A program made the translations under genes and the position numbers. The notes beneath the pieces are model-generated. The model did not search any database. It worked only from the letters and a program-made list of their open reading frames with translations, and was not told where the DNA came from. A stretch of 64,000 nt of DNA, taken from assembly GCF_029504575.1 (NCBI RefSeq), contig NZ_JAQFII010000001.1, forward strand, positions 6,609,495-6,673,494, read 5' to 3'. This DNA is from Streptomyces sp. SPB162. Its GTDB lineage: Bacteria; Actinomycetota; Actinomycetes; Streptomycetales; Streptomycetaceae. Below, in pieces: positions 1 to 11,000 of the stretch (position 1 is the stretch's first letter; every line of letters starts with the position of its first letter).

Positions 1-1205
1 GGGTGTCGCTGCCCTCGATCAGCTCGGTGAGCTGGGCGATCAGTTGGGTGCGGATCGCCGCGTCCCGGGTGGCGCCTTCGGGGTTGTGGCAGATCACGAA
101 GCGTTCGTTCTCGGAGACCTTCACTTCCTTGACGCGCATGTTGTGCGCGATGTCCTGGTAACGGCCCTGTCGGGAGAGCGCGGCCTTGATCTCGGGGGAG
201 TTGGAGCGGAGCTTCTCGCCGATGATGTAGTGGTGGTCGCCGGAGCGGATCTCGGGGGAGTTAGCGGCGGTTGGCCGCGGAGGCGAAGCCCCGGTCGGCG
301 ACCCATACGATCTTGGACAGGGTCCAGTCCCGCATCTCGTCCTTGACCTGGCGGATCAACGCGGAATCGGCGGTGTTGCCGGGCCAGCACCACACCCGCA
401 CGGGGATCCCGTCACGGGTCACCGCCATCCCGATCACGATCTGTGGCAGGTCGTCGCGGGAGTCCTTCGACTTCCCCCAGGTCCGGAACCCGCCCTTGCT
501 CCCGCCGTCGCCGTCGCCGTCGCCGGTTTCGGGGAGGGGGAGGCCGTGTTCGTCGCGGGCGACGGGCAGGTCGGCGTCCTCGAGTTCGAAGTAGGTGCTG
601 GTGGTGTCGAAGAACAGCAGGTCGACTTCGAGGTTCAGCAGGTGGGCGGCCGAATCGAAGACCCGCTGTTCCAGTTTCTCGCGTATCTGGTGCAGCCAGT
701 CCATCGACCGGTAGCAGGCGTCGTCGTCGATGCGGTCCAGGCCGTCAATGTGCACGTCGTGGTTGACCCACTCGGCGGCCGCCAGTTTCGAGGACGGGGC
801 CAGTGCGCGGTTGGCGACCAGTGCGAACAGGACGCGTTCGGTGGCCTCGACGTTCCGTGGACGGCCTCGCCCCCGGGTGCCCAACGAGGCCACGATGCGG
901 GGGAGTTCCAGTCGCTGCCACAGGTGGTCCAGGAGATACGCACCGCCGAAGGGACGGGACTCGACGAAGTCCAGCTCCGTGCTCGCCTCGGCGGTGGCCG
1001 CCAGCGCGGCAGCCGGATCGAGGAGCTTGGACAGTGAGCCGACCAAGCGGCGCACCGCATCGGTGTCCAGCTGGTCCTCGCGGCCGAAACCGTACAGCAG
1101 CTTCGGCACCGACCGACCCGCCGACGCGTCCCAGGTGTTGTGGGCCAGGTGCAGGTAGCGGACCGTGCCGCTCTTGGTCTTCCGGCTCGTCGTCTTCACA
1201 TACAT
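1..1205 (-). pseudogene. IS1634-family transposase, frameshifted and cut by window edge
   Basis: The start at 1205 reads MYVKTTSRKTKSGTVRYL, the typical beginning of the IS1634 branch of DDE transposases. The frame continues through conserved stretches such as DLLFFDTTSTYFE (first catalytic Asp region), DLPQIVIGMAVTR and KIVWVADRGF. It stops at about 261 after SAANRR. The expected continuation (GDHHYIIGEKLRS, then RYQDIAHNMRVKEVKVSE and ERFVICHNPEG) is present in another frame from about 255 down to 1, so a frameshift lies near 250-262. The motif TCTCGGGGGAGTT occurs there twice, 57 bases apart, so a local slip or duplication may be the cause. The 3' end lies outside the window. Family assignment is by recognition of the protein; inverted repeats were not found. 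Confidence 0.85.
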
Positions 1206-1412
1206 CGCTCTAGACAATACACGCCTGAGCCATGCAGTTATTGGAGAGTAAGCCAAAAGCGTTTCTCTAGGTGATTCCAGCCCGTTCGGCACCAACGAGT
1301 CTACTGACCAGGCACTTCACCGCATCGGACCCTCTAGACCCGCCGAATTACGCGGAACGCAGGTAGAGGGGGTCCTGCGGCGCGAAAAACCACCAGGTCA
1401 GCCATGGCTGTT

Positions 1413-3518
1413 TCAGGCCAACGTGTCTGGTTCTAGAGTGCCGTTGATCAGCCCTTCGGCGAGGCTTCGCGCGGTCTCGTGCCCCAACTCGGCCGCTCGG
1501 GCAAGTTCTGTCTCGAAGCTGGCGAGGCTCTTCAGAGCCGATCCGTAACGTCGTTGGGTATCGATCGGGAGGACGGGCAGCTGGAGTCTCTTGACGTCAA
1601 TACGGAGTGCCCCGCCCGTTCCTGCGGTGGAACGGCCCGCTTTGCGGGTGTTCTCGCTACTGGACAGGACACCAGCAGTGAACCAAGGGTCGAGAATCTC
1701 CGGGTTGACGCGCACGACATGGACGCCCATCCCGATGCGAGCGCCGACCTGCTCGTGCGTGGCGACGCGGGCGACAACGCTGCGGGTGATCGCTGGAATG
1801 AGGATGTCTCCGGCCTGGATCACGGTCTCGTCGGAGTCGTCCTGCTGCACGGTCCCGCTGGGCGCATTCCCCGAGATCACATCGTGCGTAACGACCGCCG
1901 CGACGTCGACAGCCGATCTGCGGGACCGCTGTTCAGACGCGGAACCGTGCCGGTTTGAGCCCCGCGCTGTTGTGCGAAGGAGAGCAAGGGCGCCGGTGCG
2001 GGCGAGCCCGTCGAGCGTTGCAATAGGGGCGGCTGGGAGGACCGAGTCATGAGCGGCTGCCAACGGTGGTAGCAGGCCGCGCAGCATCTCAATCTTGGAG
2101 TTGAACGTGCTCGCAAGGTCCAGCAGCGCCTCGGCGTCATGCCGCTCCGCGTTGGCGGCCGGTAGATGGCGAAGCGGCGTGAGGTCGACGTCCTCGTCGA
2201 GAAGTTCGACAACCGGAACGGATCGAACTGAGCGCGGTTCAGCAAGCACGCTTTGTGGGTCGTCGAGATAGGCACGCCAGGCGGGCATCATGCTCTGGCG
2301 GATCTCTGTCCAGTGTGTGTTGTCGGATCTCGGCACGATCTGTGTCGAGGTGTCGATGAACAGAACGCGCTCGCCAGGACCGTCGTCCCGGTGGGGGCGG
2401 CGCAGAAGCCAGATGTGGAAGCCGATGCTGGTGCTGGGAAGCGCTCCTACGGGGAGAGCGAAGACGGCTTGCAGAGCTCCACGGCGGACGAGCTCGCTGC
2501 GGATGCGACGGCCCGTGGCGCGCGAGGCTGCGGCGGGTGGCATAAGGAGCGCGGCATATCCTCCCGGCGCGAGGTGGGCCAGGGCGTGCTGGACCCAGGC
2601 GAGTTCGGGTTCTGTACGGGGTGGTAGCCCGCCGTAGGTCCATCGGGAGTCGTAGGCGAGCTGTTCGTGGCCCCAGTCCTGTAGGCCGAAGGGCGGGTTG
2701 GCGACGACCGCGTCTGCGGAGAGCTGCGGGAATTCGTCGGCGAGCAGCGGATCGCCCGCGCGAATGTCTGGTGCTTGGCTTGTGACCGACGCCCATTGCT
2801 GAAGCAGTAGGAGCCGCAGAAGGGCGATGCGCGCCTGGCCGGGATTGGCAGTCTGGCCGTAGATATGGATTGGGCGATGGTCGTCGAGTGCCTGCCTGCC
2901 GGCGGCGCGCAGGAGAGTGCCGCTGCTACAGCTGAAGTCGAAGATGTTGGAAGCAGGGCTGACAAGATCGACCATGAGGTCGGCCAGGGGATGGGGAGTT
3001 ACGTCGAACCCTGTCGATCCGCGCGCCGAGGTGAATTGCTCGTGCAGGTACTCGAAAGCGTCCGTAGGGCTGGCTTCCTGAGAGAGGATTGCTGCGGCCT
3101 CCAGGAGTTTGTGTTGTGCGGGCGACCATGCCGGGGGCAGGATAGGTCTCAGAAGCGCGGCCGTGGCTTTGCCATGGCTGTCCAGCGCAGTGCCGAGTTC
3201 ACGTGGGCTGGGAACTGCGTTGAGTCCCGCGAGCAGAACCGCGCCTACCAGACAGAGGGCGTCGGCAAGTTGGCTGCTTGCGCTGAATGCCTCGATGCGG
3301 CGCCACGTTCGGTCCCGTGGGGTGGCCTCCGGCAGTTTCCCTTGCCCCTCGAGCCACTGCTCCACGGTGGCGAGGTCGAAGGCGGGGCTGGCCGATGTGC
3401 CGGCGACGGGCTCGGGGAAATCCGTGTATCGCCGACGCCAATTGCTCACGGCAGCTCGGCCGACTCCAGCGATCTTCGCGATGCCGGTAGCGGTGACGGT
3501 GGTCGGCGACTCTGCCAC
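1413..3518 (-). CDS. HTH / N6-adenine DNA methyltransferase / specificity-like fusion protein
   Basis: A 701-residue protein. Residues 1-60 look like a DNA-binding helix-turn-helix (TGIAKIAGVGRAAVSNWRRR). Residues about 190-400 are a type I HsdM-like gamma-class methyltransferase with a motif I variant (FDFSCSSGTLL, near 195) and the catalytic NPPF motif (VVANPPFGLQDWG, near 271). Residues about 540-690 resemble one half of a type I specificity subunit (VIQAGDILIPAITRSVVARV, then RIDVKRLQLPVLPIDTQRRYG). The likely job is sequence-directed adenine methylation. No HsdR-like nuclease gene is adjacent, so it may be an orphan methylase or serve the nearby pPIWI_RE operon; that link is inference. 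The GTG start is supported by GGAGG six bases upstream. A palindrome upstream (3572-3587) and the HTH suggest autoregulation. Confidence 0.85.
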   Translation of the reverse strand: MAESPTTVTATGIAKIAGVGRAAVSNWRRRYTDFPEPVAGTSASPAFDLATVEQWLEGQGKLPEATPRDRTWRRIEAFSASSQLADALCLVGAVLLAGLNAVPSPRELGTALDSHGKATAALLRPILPPAWSPAQHKLLEAAAILSQEASPTDAFEYLHEQFTSARGSTGFDVTPHPLADLMVDLVSPASNIFDFSCSSGTLLRAAGRQALDDHRPIHIYGQTANPGQARIALLRLLLLQQWASVTSQAPDIRAGDPLLADEFPQLSADAVVANPPFGLQDWGHEQLAYDSRWTYGGLPPRTEPELAWVQHALAHLAPGGYAALLMPPAAASRATGRRIRSELVRRGALQAVFALPVGALPSTSIGFHIWLLRRPHRDDGPGERVLFIDTSTQIVPRSDNTHWTEIRQSMMPAWRAYLDDPQSVLAEPRSVRSVPVVELLDEDVDLTPLRHLPAANAERHDAEALLDLASTFNSKIEMLRGLLPPLAAAHDSVLPAAPIATLDGLARTGALALLRTTARGSNRHGSASEQRSRRSAVDVAAVVTHDVISGNAPSGTVQQDDSDETVIQAGDILIPAITRSVVARVATHEQVGARIGMGVHVVRVNPEILDPWFTAGVLSSSENTRKAGRSTAGTGGALRIDVKRLQLPVLPIDTQRRYGSALKSLASFETELARAAELGHETARSLAEGLINGTLEPDTLA

Positions 3519-3571
3519 TACATCCTCCGGTGATCAACGTGACCAATCTACGTGAATTGTAGCTCGAACTA

Positions 3572-3587
3572 ATGTACTTGTGTACAT
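3572..3587. promoter_or_regulatory. Palindromic operator candidate ATGTAC-N4-GTACAT
   Basis: A perfect 6-bp inverted repeat with a 4-base centre lies 54 bases upstream of the methyltransferase start, in the 111-bp gap behind the kinase. The downstream gene encodes an N-terminal HTH, so this is a plausible self-operator. Only symmetry and position support it. Confidence 0.4.
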
Positions 3588-3629
3588 CGTTCACGCATAG
3601 ATTGGGGATTTTGTGGCCCCCTGCGGACT

Positions 3630-4971
3630 TCACTCTCCGACGGCTTCCTCACAGTCGTTGATGCCGTCGTCGATCTTCCGTACCTGTTCGCTCTCCGCGC
3701 CGAAGTGCCGTACCGCGTCCGGCCTGACGTCGCGATACGCCTTCAAGGTGGTCTCATAGGGTCCTGCTTCCTGTAGGAGCTGGGCACGGTCGATACGCAT
3801 TAGCAGCACCCCCTTCGTCGGTGCGTCCGAAGCGCCCGATTGCGACGTCCAGGCAGCGCTCGATGAGCGCGATGGCCTCCAGAACCTTGCCTTCGATAGC
3901 CAGGTCATCGGATTCCTGGCGGATCCGAACCAAGTCCGCTCGCTTGAGGACCGGATTCGCATTTCGTCGGGCCCTGCTCGGCAGGCGGGGATTTCTGGGC
4001 GGAGCCTGCGTTGTGGCCGTCGGCCGCGGTGGTGGACTGCAGGGGTTCACAAGCGGGAGGGTGGGGTCCGGGGCCGGCCTCGGCGGGCGAGGGGTGCAGC
4101 GTCCCGGAGGCTGTGATTGCAGCCTCGCGTAGAGGGCGCGGGCATCCTCCGGCCGACGATCGGGGTCCTTGTTCAGGAGGCTGTCCGTGAGGTCGGCCAG
4201 CCAGGGAGGGATGCATTCACGTAACTGGGCGACCCTGCGCGGAATCTCGTCCATATGGCATCTGGCCATGGCATGAGCGGTCTCGGCGGAAAAGACCTGT
4301 TCACCCGTCAGCAGCTCGAAGAGGATGCAGCCGACGGCATACAGGTCGCTGCGAGGTTCGGCCAGCCCACGACTGGCCTGCTCGGGCGCCATGTACGCGG
4401 CGGTGCCCGGCGCGAATCCGGTGGCAGTCAGTCGAGTGGCCTGGGGATCGGAGAGAGCGACGATGCCGAAATCGAGGATCTTCACAACGCCGTCCTCGGC
4501 AATCATGACGTTGGACGGCTTGAGGTCTCGATGAACCAACCCAGCGTCATGGGCATGAGCGAGCGCAACAGCGATCTGGGTGACGAGCGCAACGATGTCC
4601 TCGATGGAGAGAGGGTGGTGGTTCGCCATGAAACGCTCCAGGGTCGGGCCCTCGATGTACTCCATGACCAGGTAAGGCGCGCCGTTCCAGTCGCCGAAGC
4701 TGTGCACCTGTGGGACATGGCGGCACCTGCTCAACTTCGCGGTCGCCTTGGCCTCGCGCAGGAAGCGGTCCGTGAACCGTCCGGACTCCCGATCGGCGGA
4801 GTGTGGATGCAACAGCTTGACGGCCACCTCACGGTCAAGCCCGATGTCGAGCGCCAGCCACACCTTGCCCATCGAGCCTTCGCCCAAGGTGCGCGTCAAC
4901 AGGTACTGCCCGACGACGATCTTTCCCTGCGAATCCACGTGGCGCCCGCTCTCCCCAGTACATACAGCCAC
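3630..4971 (-). pseudogene. Serine/threonine protein kinase with C-terminal TPR-like tail, frameshifted
   Basis: An Hanks-type kinase. Visible motifs are the glycine loop GEGSMGKVWLA, lysine in VAVKLL, catalytic loop HRDLKPSNVM, DFG, and MAPEQ with SDLYAVG. A proline-rich linker (about residues 285-330) follows, then a helical tail like the tetratricopeptide tails of actinobacterial kinases. The frame breaks at about 3810 inside a run of five G (sense strand). With four G the protein continues as DEGVLLMRIDRAQLLQEAG and ends at 3630; as given it stops early at 3754. No transmembrane segment is seen, so it should be cytosolic. The GTG start at 4971 is uncertain; a second GTG at 4938 is also possible. 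It is divergent from the nuclease/pPIWI operon and could control it, which is inference. Confidence 0.8.
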
Positions 4972-5194
4972 TGCCCGAAGCGTGAAGCGTAGCAGCTGGG
5001 ATGCATTCTGTGGACATTGTTCACAGGATATGCTCTACTTCCGTTGACCACAGGTGGTCCGGCCTTCTGTCTGGCGTGGTGTCGCGGTAGCTCTATGCCG
5101 CATTGCGCCGTGCCTGCGCTGGTCCGTAAAGGGCTCGTCCGCGGCAGGCTGCTACCACCATCGTGCTGTCCAGCGCGGCCGAAGAAGGGGAAAA
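4972..5194. promoter_or_regulatory. Divergent promoter region with two inverted repeats
   Basis: This 223-bp gap separates the kinase and the four-gene pPIWI_RE operon, which point away from each other. It holds CTGTG-N9-CACAG (near 5009-5027) and GACCAC-N2-GTGGTC-like symmetry (near 5043-5056). Both are candidate operators. An AAGGGG ribosome binding site precedes the ATG at 5195. I could not assign -35/-10 boxes with confidence. Confidence 0.4.
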
Positions 5195-6826
5195 ATGACG
5201 AACTGGCCCATCCCCGAAGGGATTGCGGGAGAGTCAAACCTCGTGCGTGTCTTCACCCGGGGAGTTCGGAATGACAACGGTGAGTGTCCAGCTCTCCGCG
5301 CGTTCAACTCGCGTCCGGGACTGCGCTCCTTAACGCGGACTCCCTACAAGCCGCCAGACTTCGAGAATTTCGCCCTTGCCACGGTGATGCAGCAGCTGGA
5401 CCTCAAAGAGTTCGGCCATGTTCGCGGTGATCCACCGCGCGGTAGGCCCCCGCACCCCGGGCTGGCACTCTGGGCTGTGCATGCGGTCGCCAAGTATCTT
5501 TCCGCATCGAGCACCCTGGAACTGGCCGCGCAAATGCTCCCCGATCCGTTGCACTGGGTCGAGCAGACCACACTGACATCGGCTCAGCCAGGTGAGCCCG
5601 CTGTCTACGAGATGCGCGTATGGGGGCGTTGCTACGCCACCCGCGACGGCCGTGTGCGCGAATTGCGGCTCCCACGCTTCGGGGTTGCCGGTGCCCATGA
5701 GCGGGAGCCGGCTGAGATTGCCATGGCCGCCCATATCGCCGCATACGGTGGACGCGCCGAGGAACCCGGCTGGGGCGAGCAGCATGACGTCGGGGAAGCG
5801 GCCGTCCCTGAACGAGTGCGCGTCGTGGAGGTGGGTTGCCTGGATGGTTCCACCCTGGTCCTCTTCGACGGGTCGCCTCATGAGACGGACGCCCCGTTCA
5901 AAGACCTCGCCGCCCCACGTCTGCGGACCACCATCGACGCGATCAAGCGACGCCCCGGCGCCAGTTGCGTCAAATGCCGCCTCTCCCCAAAGTGCACCGT
6001 TCTGCAGCGCCTGCCTGGCATTCTCGGCATCGAGGACACCACCCGCCCCCGCCGCACTCTCTCCGTCACCGACCTCCGTCGCTATGAGAACTGTCCGACG
6101 CAGGAACACCTGCGCCGTATCCATCTCCCGTACGACAGGGAGATCGAGCACGACCGTCACATCCGCCGCGGGCATGCCGTCCACGCCTGGTTGCAGCACC
6201 TCCACGAACGATCGTCCCGGCGCCCGTGCACCGCGGCCGATGTACCGCCCAACCCATCGGACTGGCAGATCGGTGGCTGGCACCTGACCGGACCCGAAGC
6301 GGAACTCGGTGTCCGGCTCATCGCCCGTCATGCCGCCGTGTGCCCCCTGAAATATGCCGACCAAGATGTCGAACTACGGATCGAGGAGACGCTGACCTTT
6401 CTCGATACCGAATCAGACACCCTCGTCATGGCCAAACCCGATTTGCTCTATCGCAGCAGCGGTTCCTGGGTCTGGCGCGAACTGAAGAGCACCAAACACC
6501 GTACCCCGCGTGGAGGGAAAGACATCCTCGAACAGTATCCGCAGGCTGCTCTCGCCCTCATCCTCCTCGCTGAACGAGCACTCGGAGGCGACGTGCGAGG
6601 TTCTCGCGTCGAGCTGGAGATCCTCCGCCCATCCGGCCCCGACCTGGAACTCATCACCCCAAATCAAGCAGATCGGGTTGCCAAGGCGCGCGAAGTGATC
6701 CACTCACTGGCGGCCCCGTGGCATGCCGACTCCGTCTCCGCACCCAACCCCGGAAAGCGATGCCTCCGCTGCGAGGTCGCCCAATGGTGCCCAGCCCCTG
6801 CTAAGCCGACGGACACCGACGGCTGA
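5195..6826 (+). CDS. RecB/Cas4-like PD-(D/E)XK nuclease, first gene of pPIWI_RE operon
   Basis: A 543-residue protein. The C-terminal half carries the nuclease signature: KPDLLYRSSGSWVWRELKST around residue 413, i.e. PD followed by ExK. A Cys-x2-Cys pair lies close to the end (CLRCEVAQWC, about 522). More cysteines are in the middle (CVKCRLSPKC, about 258). This arrangement recalls the iron-sulfur-linked RecB/Cas4 nucleases. The start at 5195 is chosen because AAGAAGGGG lies just upstream and because upstream codons look non-coding. Its stop is 31 bp before the next gene, so it is probably co-transcribed with the REase, helicase and PIWI-RE genes. The core pPIWI_RE island described in the literature has three genes; this nuclease is an extra component here. 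Role is inferred as DNA processing in defence. Confidence 0.8.
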   Translation: MTNWPIPEGIAGESNLVRVFTRGVRNDNGECPALRAFNSRPGLRSLTRTPYKPPDFENFALATVMQQLDLKEFGHVRGDPPRGRPPHPGLALWAVHAVAKYLSASSTLELAAQMLPDPLHWVEQTTLTSAQPGEPAVYEMRVWGRCYATRDGRVRELRLPRFGVAGAHEREPAEIAMAAHIAAYGGRAEEPGWGEQHDVGEAAVPERVRVVEVGCLDGSTLVLFDGSPHETDAPFKDLAAPRLRTTIDAIKRRPGASCVKCRLSPKCTVLQRLPGILGIEDTTRPRRTLSVTDLRRYENCPTQEHLRRIHLPYDREIEHDRHIRRGHAVHAWLQHLHERSSRRPCTAADVPPNPSDWQIGGWHLTGPEAELGVRLIARHAAVCPLKYADQDVELRIEETLTFLDTESDTLVMAKPDLLYRSSGSWVWRELKSTKHRTPRGGKDILEQYPQAALALILLAERALGGDVRGSRVELEILRPSGPDLELITPNQADRVAKAREVIHSLAAPWHADSVSAPNPGKRCLRCEVAQWCPAPAKPTDTDG

Positions 6827-6857
6827 CCGCTTCTCCCCCCAACAACCTGGATCCGCC

Positions 6858-8021
6858 ATGCCGACTCCCGATCCTGCCCCTTCGCCACATCAGGGGCTCA
6901 CCCTGCTACGCACGATCGCCAGCGCTGTCCTGGATCTCGACGATCTGCCGAACCCCGGCACATTCACCCTGCCTTACCCCGAGGAGGCGCAGCGTGCTCT
7001 TGACCGTACTGTGCTGGCCTGCCTGCTACGGGGCGCCGACCCACCGCTCAGTGTCCCGGATCTCATGGCCTGGTGCAGGGAATGGCCTGTGGTCGACTGG
7101 CCACTTGATGTGCCCGCTGACCTCGCCGGTCCGGAGGACCGTCTGATCGACCAACACGCCTACCTCCCCACTGACCTGTGCTACGAGTGGGCGGTCGATC
7201 GCCCTGACTCGGCGACCGAGCAGATCGACCGCGCCCTGGTCCATGCTGCACTCGACCGGTGCCGCGCCGCGAATGCCCCATCCTCTTATATCGCCTTCCG
7301 GCGCTTGCTGATCGAACGCCCCGTCCTGACTCGGGACAAGGCAGCCGAGATCGCGCTGGAACCAGCCTTCACCCCCCTCGACGGACTCTTGAACCAGATC
7401 TACCTCCCAGCCCCGGCCGGCTGGACCCGGGGAGGGCACTTCACCTCCTGCCGGCGCTGCAAGACGCTACTCGTACCGACGCGGGACGGTGGTTGGTGGT
7501 GCGAGGCCACGCGCTGCCGTCGCCAAGGAGACACACCTGTCGGTCCGGAGTACTCGGGGGACGAGGGCGGCGGAGTCCTGCTGCTCACTCGCCCACTGCG
7601 ATTGTTCGTCACGGCTCCGGGCATCGCTGAGCTGCAACTTGAACGTGCCCTGTGCCACCTGGGGCTTGCACCGGAGTTGTGGCCGAACTTCGATGCCTAC
7701 GACCTGAGAATCACCCTGCCGGGCGGGCAGGTTTGGGCAGTGGATGTCAAGGACTGGGCGAACCCCGCCCTACTGGGGCGCAATGCCAAGCCCCTGATTT
7801 CAGACCCCCCGTACGACGATGCCTTCATCGTCGTACCGGACCACCGGACCACACAGCGCCGCGACTACGTCACTGTCGTGAAGCGCTATCTGCCCCAGAA
7901 CGTGAAGGGACGGCTAGCCGTGCTAAGCCAGCGGCAGTTCACCGCCAAAGTCCGAGCGGTCCTTGCCGAACACACCGGCAGCGGGTCGACGGACGAGGTA
8001 CCGGAGGATGGCGATGCGTGA
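6858..8021 (+). CDS. pPIWI_RE-associated REase-like protein
   Basis: A 387-residue protein. Around residue 198 is a zinc-ribbon-like set (SCRRCKTLL, then WWCEATRC). The C-terminal third has a restriction-endonuclease fold signature, FDAYDLRITLPGGQ followed by WAVDVKDWANP (about residue 293): Asp, a short loop, then D-x-K in place of the usual E-x-K. Position and architecture match the REase component of the three-gene pPIWI_RE islands described by Aravind and colleagues, including an N-terminal accessory region. The ATG at 6858 follows the upstream stop by 31 bp. The 3' end overlaps the helicase gene by 8 bp (ATGCGTGA), so translation is probably coupled. Predicted role is nucleic acid cleavage together with the PIWI protein. 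Confidence 0.8.
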   Translation: MPTPDPAPSPHQGLTLLRTIASAVLDLDDLPNPGTFTLPYPEEAQRALDRTVLACLLRGADPPLSVPDLMAWCREWPVVDWPLDVPADLAGPEDRLIDQHAYLPTDLCYEWAVDRPDSATEQIDRALVHAALDRCRAANAPSSYIAFRRLLIERPVLTRDKAAEIALEPAFTPLDGLLNQIYLPAPAGWTRGGHFTSCRRCKTLLVPTRDGGWWCEATRCRRQGDTPVGPEYSGDEGGGVLLLTRPLRLFVTAPGIAELQLERALCHLGLAPELWPNFDAYDLRITLPGGQVWAVDVKDWANPALLGRNAKPLISDPPYDDAFIVVPDHRTTQRRDYVTVVKRYLPQNVKGRLAVLSQRQFTAKVRAVLAEHTGSGSTDEVPEDGDA

Positions 8022-11000
8022 CCGCCAGGAATGGCAGAAAGATCTCATCGCGGAACTGCTTCCGCACTTCGCGGACGAACTGAAGCCCCGCCGAGCCGCC
8101 TCCAGCCTGAGCGAGGTCGAACTTGGCCTCTTCCTGATGGAACGCCTCATCCCGGGCCATCCCGCGAAGGCCGGGTGGACTCTGCTCGGCGGCTACCCCT
8201 TTGCCACCGCGCTCGGCCACATCAGCTCGCCCGAGGATCAGATCCTGCTGCGGATCGCACGACATTTGCTGTGGCCGCTCCGCCGCCGCCGCACCTGGCA
8301 CCAGGCTCTGGACGCCTACCGGACCCTGGCCCCAGAGATACGGGGATATTTGATCCAGAGCAACGACGACCCGCCGCAGCGTCGGTCCGTCTCCATCGCC
8401 TACGACAGATGGGCCATCTACGCAGCGGCACTGGCCGCCGCGCCGCCTCACCAGACCCGGCACCTTCCCCTGGCTGAACCCGGCACATGGAGATTCCTCG
8501 AAGGCCGCATGTGGACCTCTGTCGACTTCCCCGCTGAACTCCCGCCTCAGACAGCGGCCTCACACCTGCTCGAGGATCACATGCGCGGAGGAGGTAAACC
8601 CCTCGAAGTGCCATGGAGCGAGTTGGTCGAGACCGCGGCGTGGATGCAACAGCGACTCAGCAGTGACGAGGACCCCTCCGGCGGTGACTGGGTCCGGCGC
8701 CTGGGCCGGGTCGAACTGTTCGTCCGCAACCATGAGCTCGGCGAATTCACCAGAGAGCTCGAGCTGCTGACCATCGATCGCATACTGCACCTGATCGGCA
8801 TGGTCGGCGCCGGCAAGAGTACCCTCCGCGATGTCCTCGCGGTATGGGCCGTTCGCAATGAGCGGCGCGTGACCCTGGTCGTTGGCGATGTCGCGGAAGT
8901 CCTTCACCTCGTGTCCATGTTCACCATGCTGGATTTGCGGGCGGCTCCCGTCCTCGGGGCGACGACACGTGAACAGCACCTCCAACGGATGCACCGCCGC
9001 CTAGCAGCGCAGGACGACTCCTCGCTCCTTACCCACGACGCCCTGGGGTTCGACTACCTCAGCACCGCATGCCCGGTCGACGCACTGCGCGGCGTGGAGG
9101 CGCCAGGACCGCTGCCATACGCCGCTGCCCCCTGTACCGCGCTCTACACGGTAGGCACAACCGCGAGCCGACGCCTGATGTCACCACTCGCAACAGACAC
9201 CGACACACCGTCCACCACGAAGGCCGACCGTAGGAAGCGGCACGGATGTCCGTTGTGGAACCAGTGCCCGCGCCACCACGCCTCCCGGGAACTCGTCGAG
9301 GCCGACATCTGGATCGCCACCCCCGCGGGCCTGATCCACAGCGCTGTCCCCGCCCACCAGAACGAGGAACGGGTCAGATTCCTGGAACTAGCATGCCGGC
9401 GCAGCGATCTCATCGTGGTCGACGAAGCGGACCGGGTGCAGATGCAGTTGGACACAATGTTCGCACCCGCCACCACTCTGGTCGGCCGCGCCCCGAACTC
9501 CTGGCTGGATGAGATCCACCAGCACAAGATCGAGGAGATGTCCCGCAGCGCCCGCATTCAACTGTCCGACGATACCGTCATGCAGTGGACAGCGGCGCTC
9601 CACACTGTCACCGTCGCAGCCGACCGCATCTACTCCATGCTGCTGCAGCACAAGGGGCTACGAGACTGGGTGGAAGCGGACTACTTCAGCTCCTGGACCC
9701 TTCAGTACAAGCTGATCGCGGAATGGTTCGGAAACCCTGAGGATAGCCAGGCCGACGCGGCGGACGTGCTCGACAGCCCCGCGCCCGAGTGGGACGAGGA
9801 CATCGGTCGACTCGAAGCCCCGGACGACTTCGATGCTCCATCATCTGATCCGTCCGATACGCAGAGACCACGAGACGACGAGAATCCCCAACGCGACGCT
9901 GTCGTCGCCATCCTCGACCGATTCCGCGATGACCCGCTCGGCGACGAAGAACAAGCCGACCCCGCCGTCGACGGACTGATCCGTCTCACCCGACAGCTCC
10001 TTCACACCACCCGCCCCCGCAACGCTCGCCGACTCGTCCAGCGCGAACTGCTGTCACTCGCAGGTGAATCCTTTGCTGCGAACCCGGGCAACCTGTCGGA
10101 GCAGACGCTGCGCTTCGAATTCACACTGCTGTTGTCCGCCCTGCACACCAGGTTGGACCTGATGACAGAGATGTGGCCAGGTGTCGAGGCCGCGCTCAAC
10201 CTCGCGAGCTCCACCAACGTCCTTTCCCGGCGCCCTCCGGAGGACTACCGCCCGCTGGTTCCCGAATCACCCATGGGCAACATCCTCGGCTTCCAGTTCC
10301 AGTCCGAGGAGATCAACGTAGGTGAACTGCGAAGCGGCGAGCTGCGCTTCTTCCGATGTGCCGGAAATGGCCGGGAGCTTCTTCTACAACTACCAGATCT
10401 CACTGCAGCCGATGCCCGGCCCGCTCCGCACGTGTTGTTGATGTCCGGCACCAGCTGGGCGGGGCAGTCCACCCGGTACCACGTGCTGACCGAAGTAGGC
10501 GCTCTGCTCAAACCACCCCGATCTGAACTCGACGCCGTGGCCCGGTCCGTGTTCACCACCCGGTTTCTGCGCGGTCCTGGCGGAAAGCCGCTGAAGCTCT
10601 CCGGCGCCAAGCCGCATCTGCGGCCTATTGTTCTGGAGCAGATGCTGGACCAACTGGCCCGTAGAGGTCAGGACGGCAAGCCCAGCCCCTTCGAGCAGGA
10701 ACTTGCGGCAGTGGACGACGACCGCCGTGGACGGCTGCTGGTCCTGACCGGTTCCTACGACGAGGCGCGGCGCGCCTCGGACATCCTGAACCGCATCCCT
10801 CGCTGGACGGGAAAGGTCTGCCGCCTGGTCTCCGACGACGCCGAGCAGGAGCACCAGTGGCAGCAGACCGTCGACGACGGAACCGCACAGGTGCTGCGAC
10901 GTGGCGACGTGGCGAACTTCGCCTCCACCGGCACACAGATCCTGGTCGCCCCGTTGCTCGCCATCGAACGCGGACACAACATCCTTGACCGCGGAGTCGC

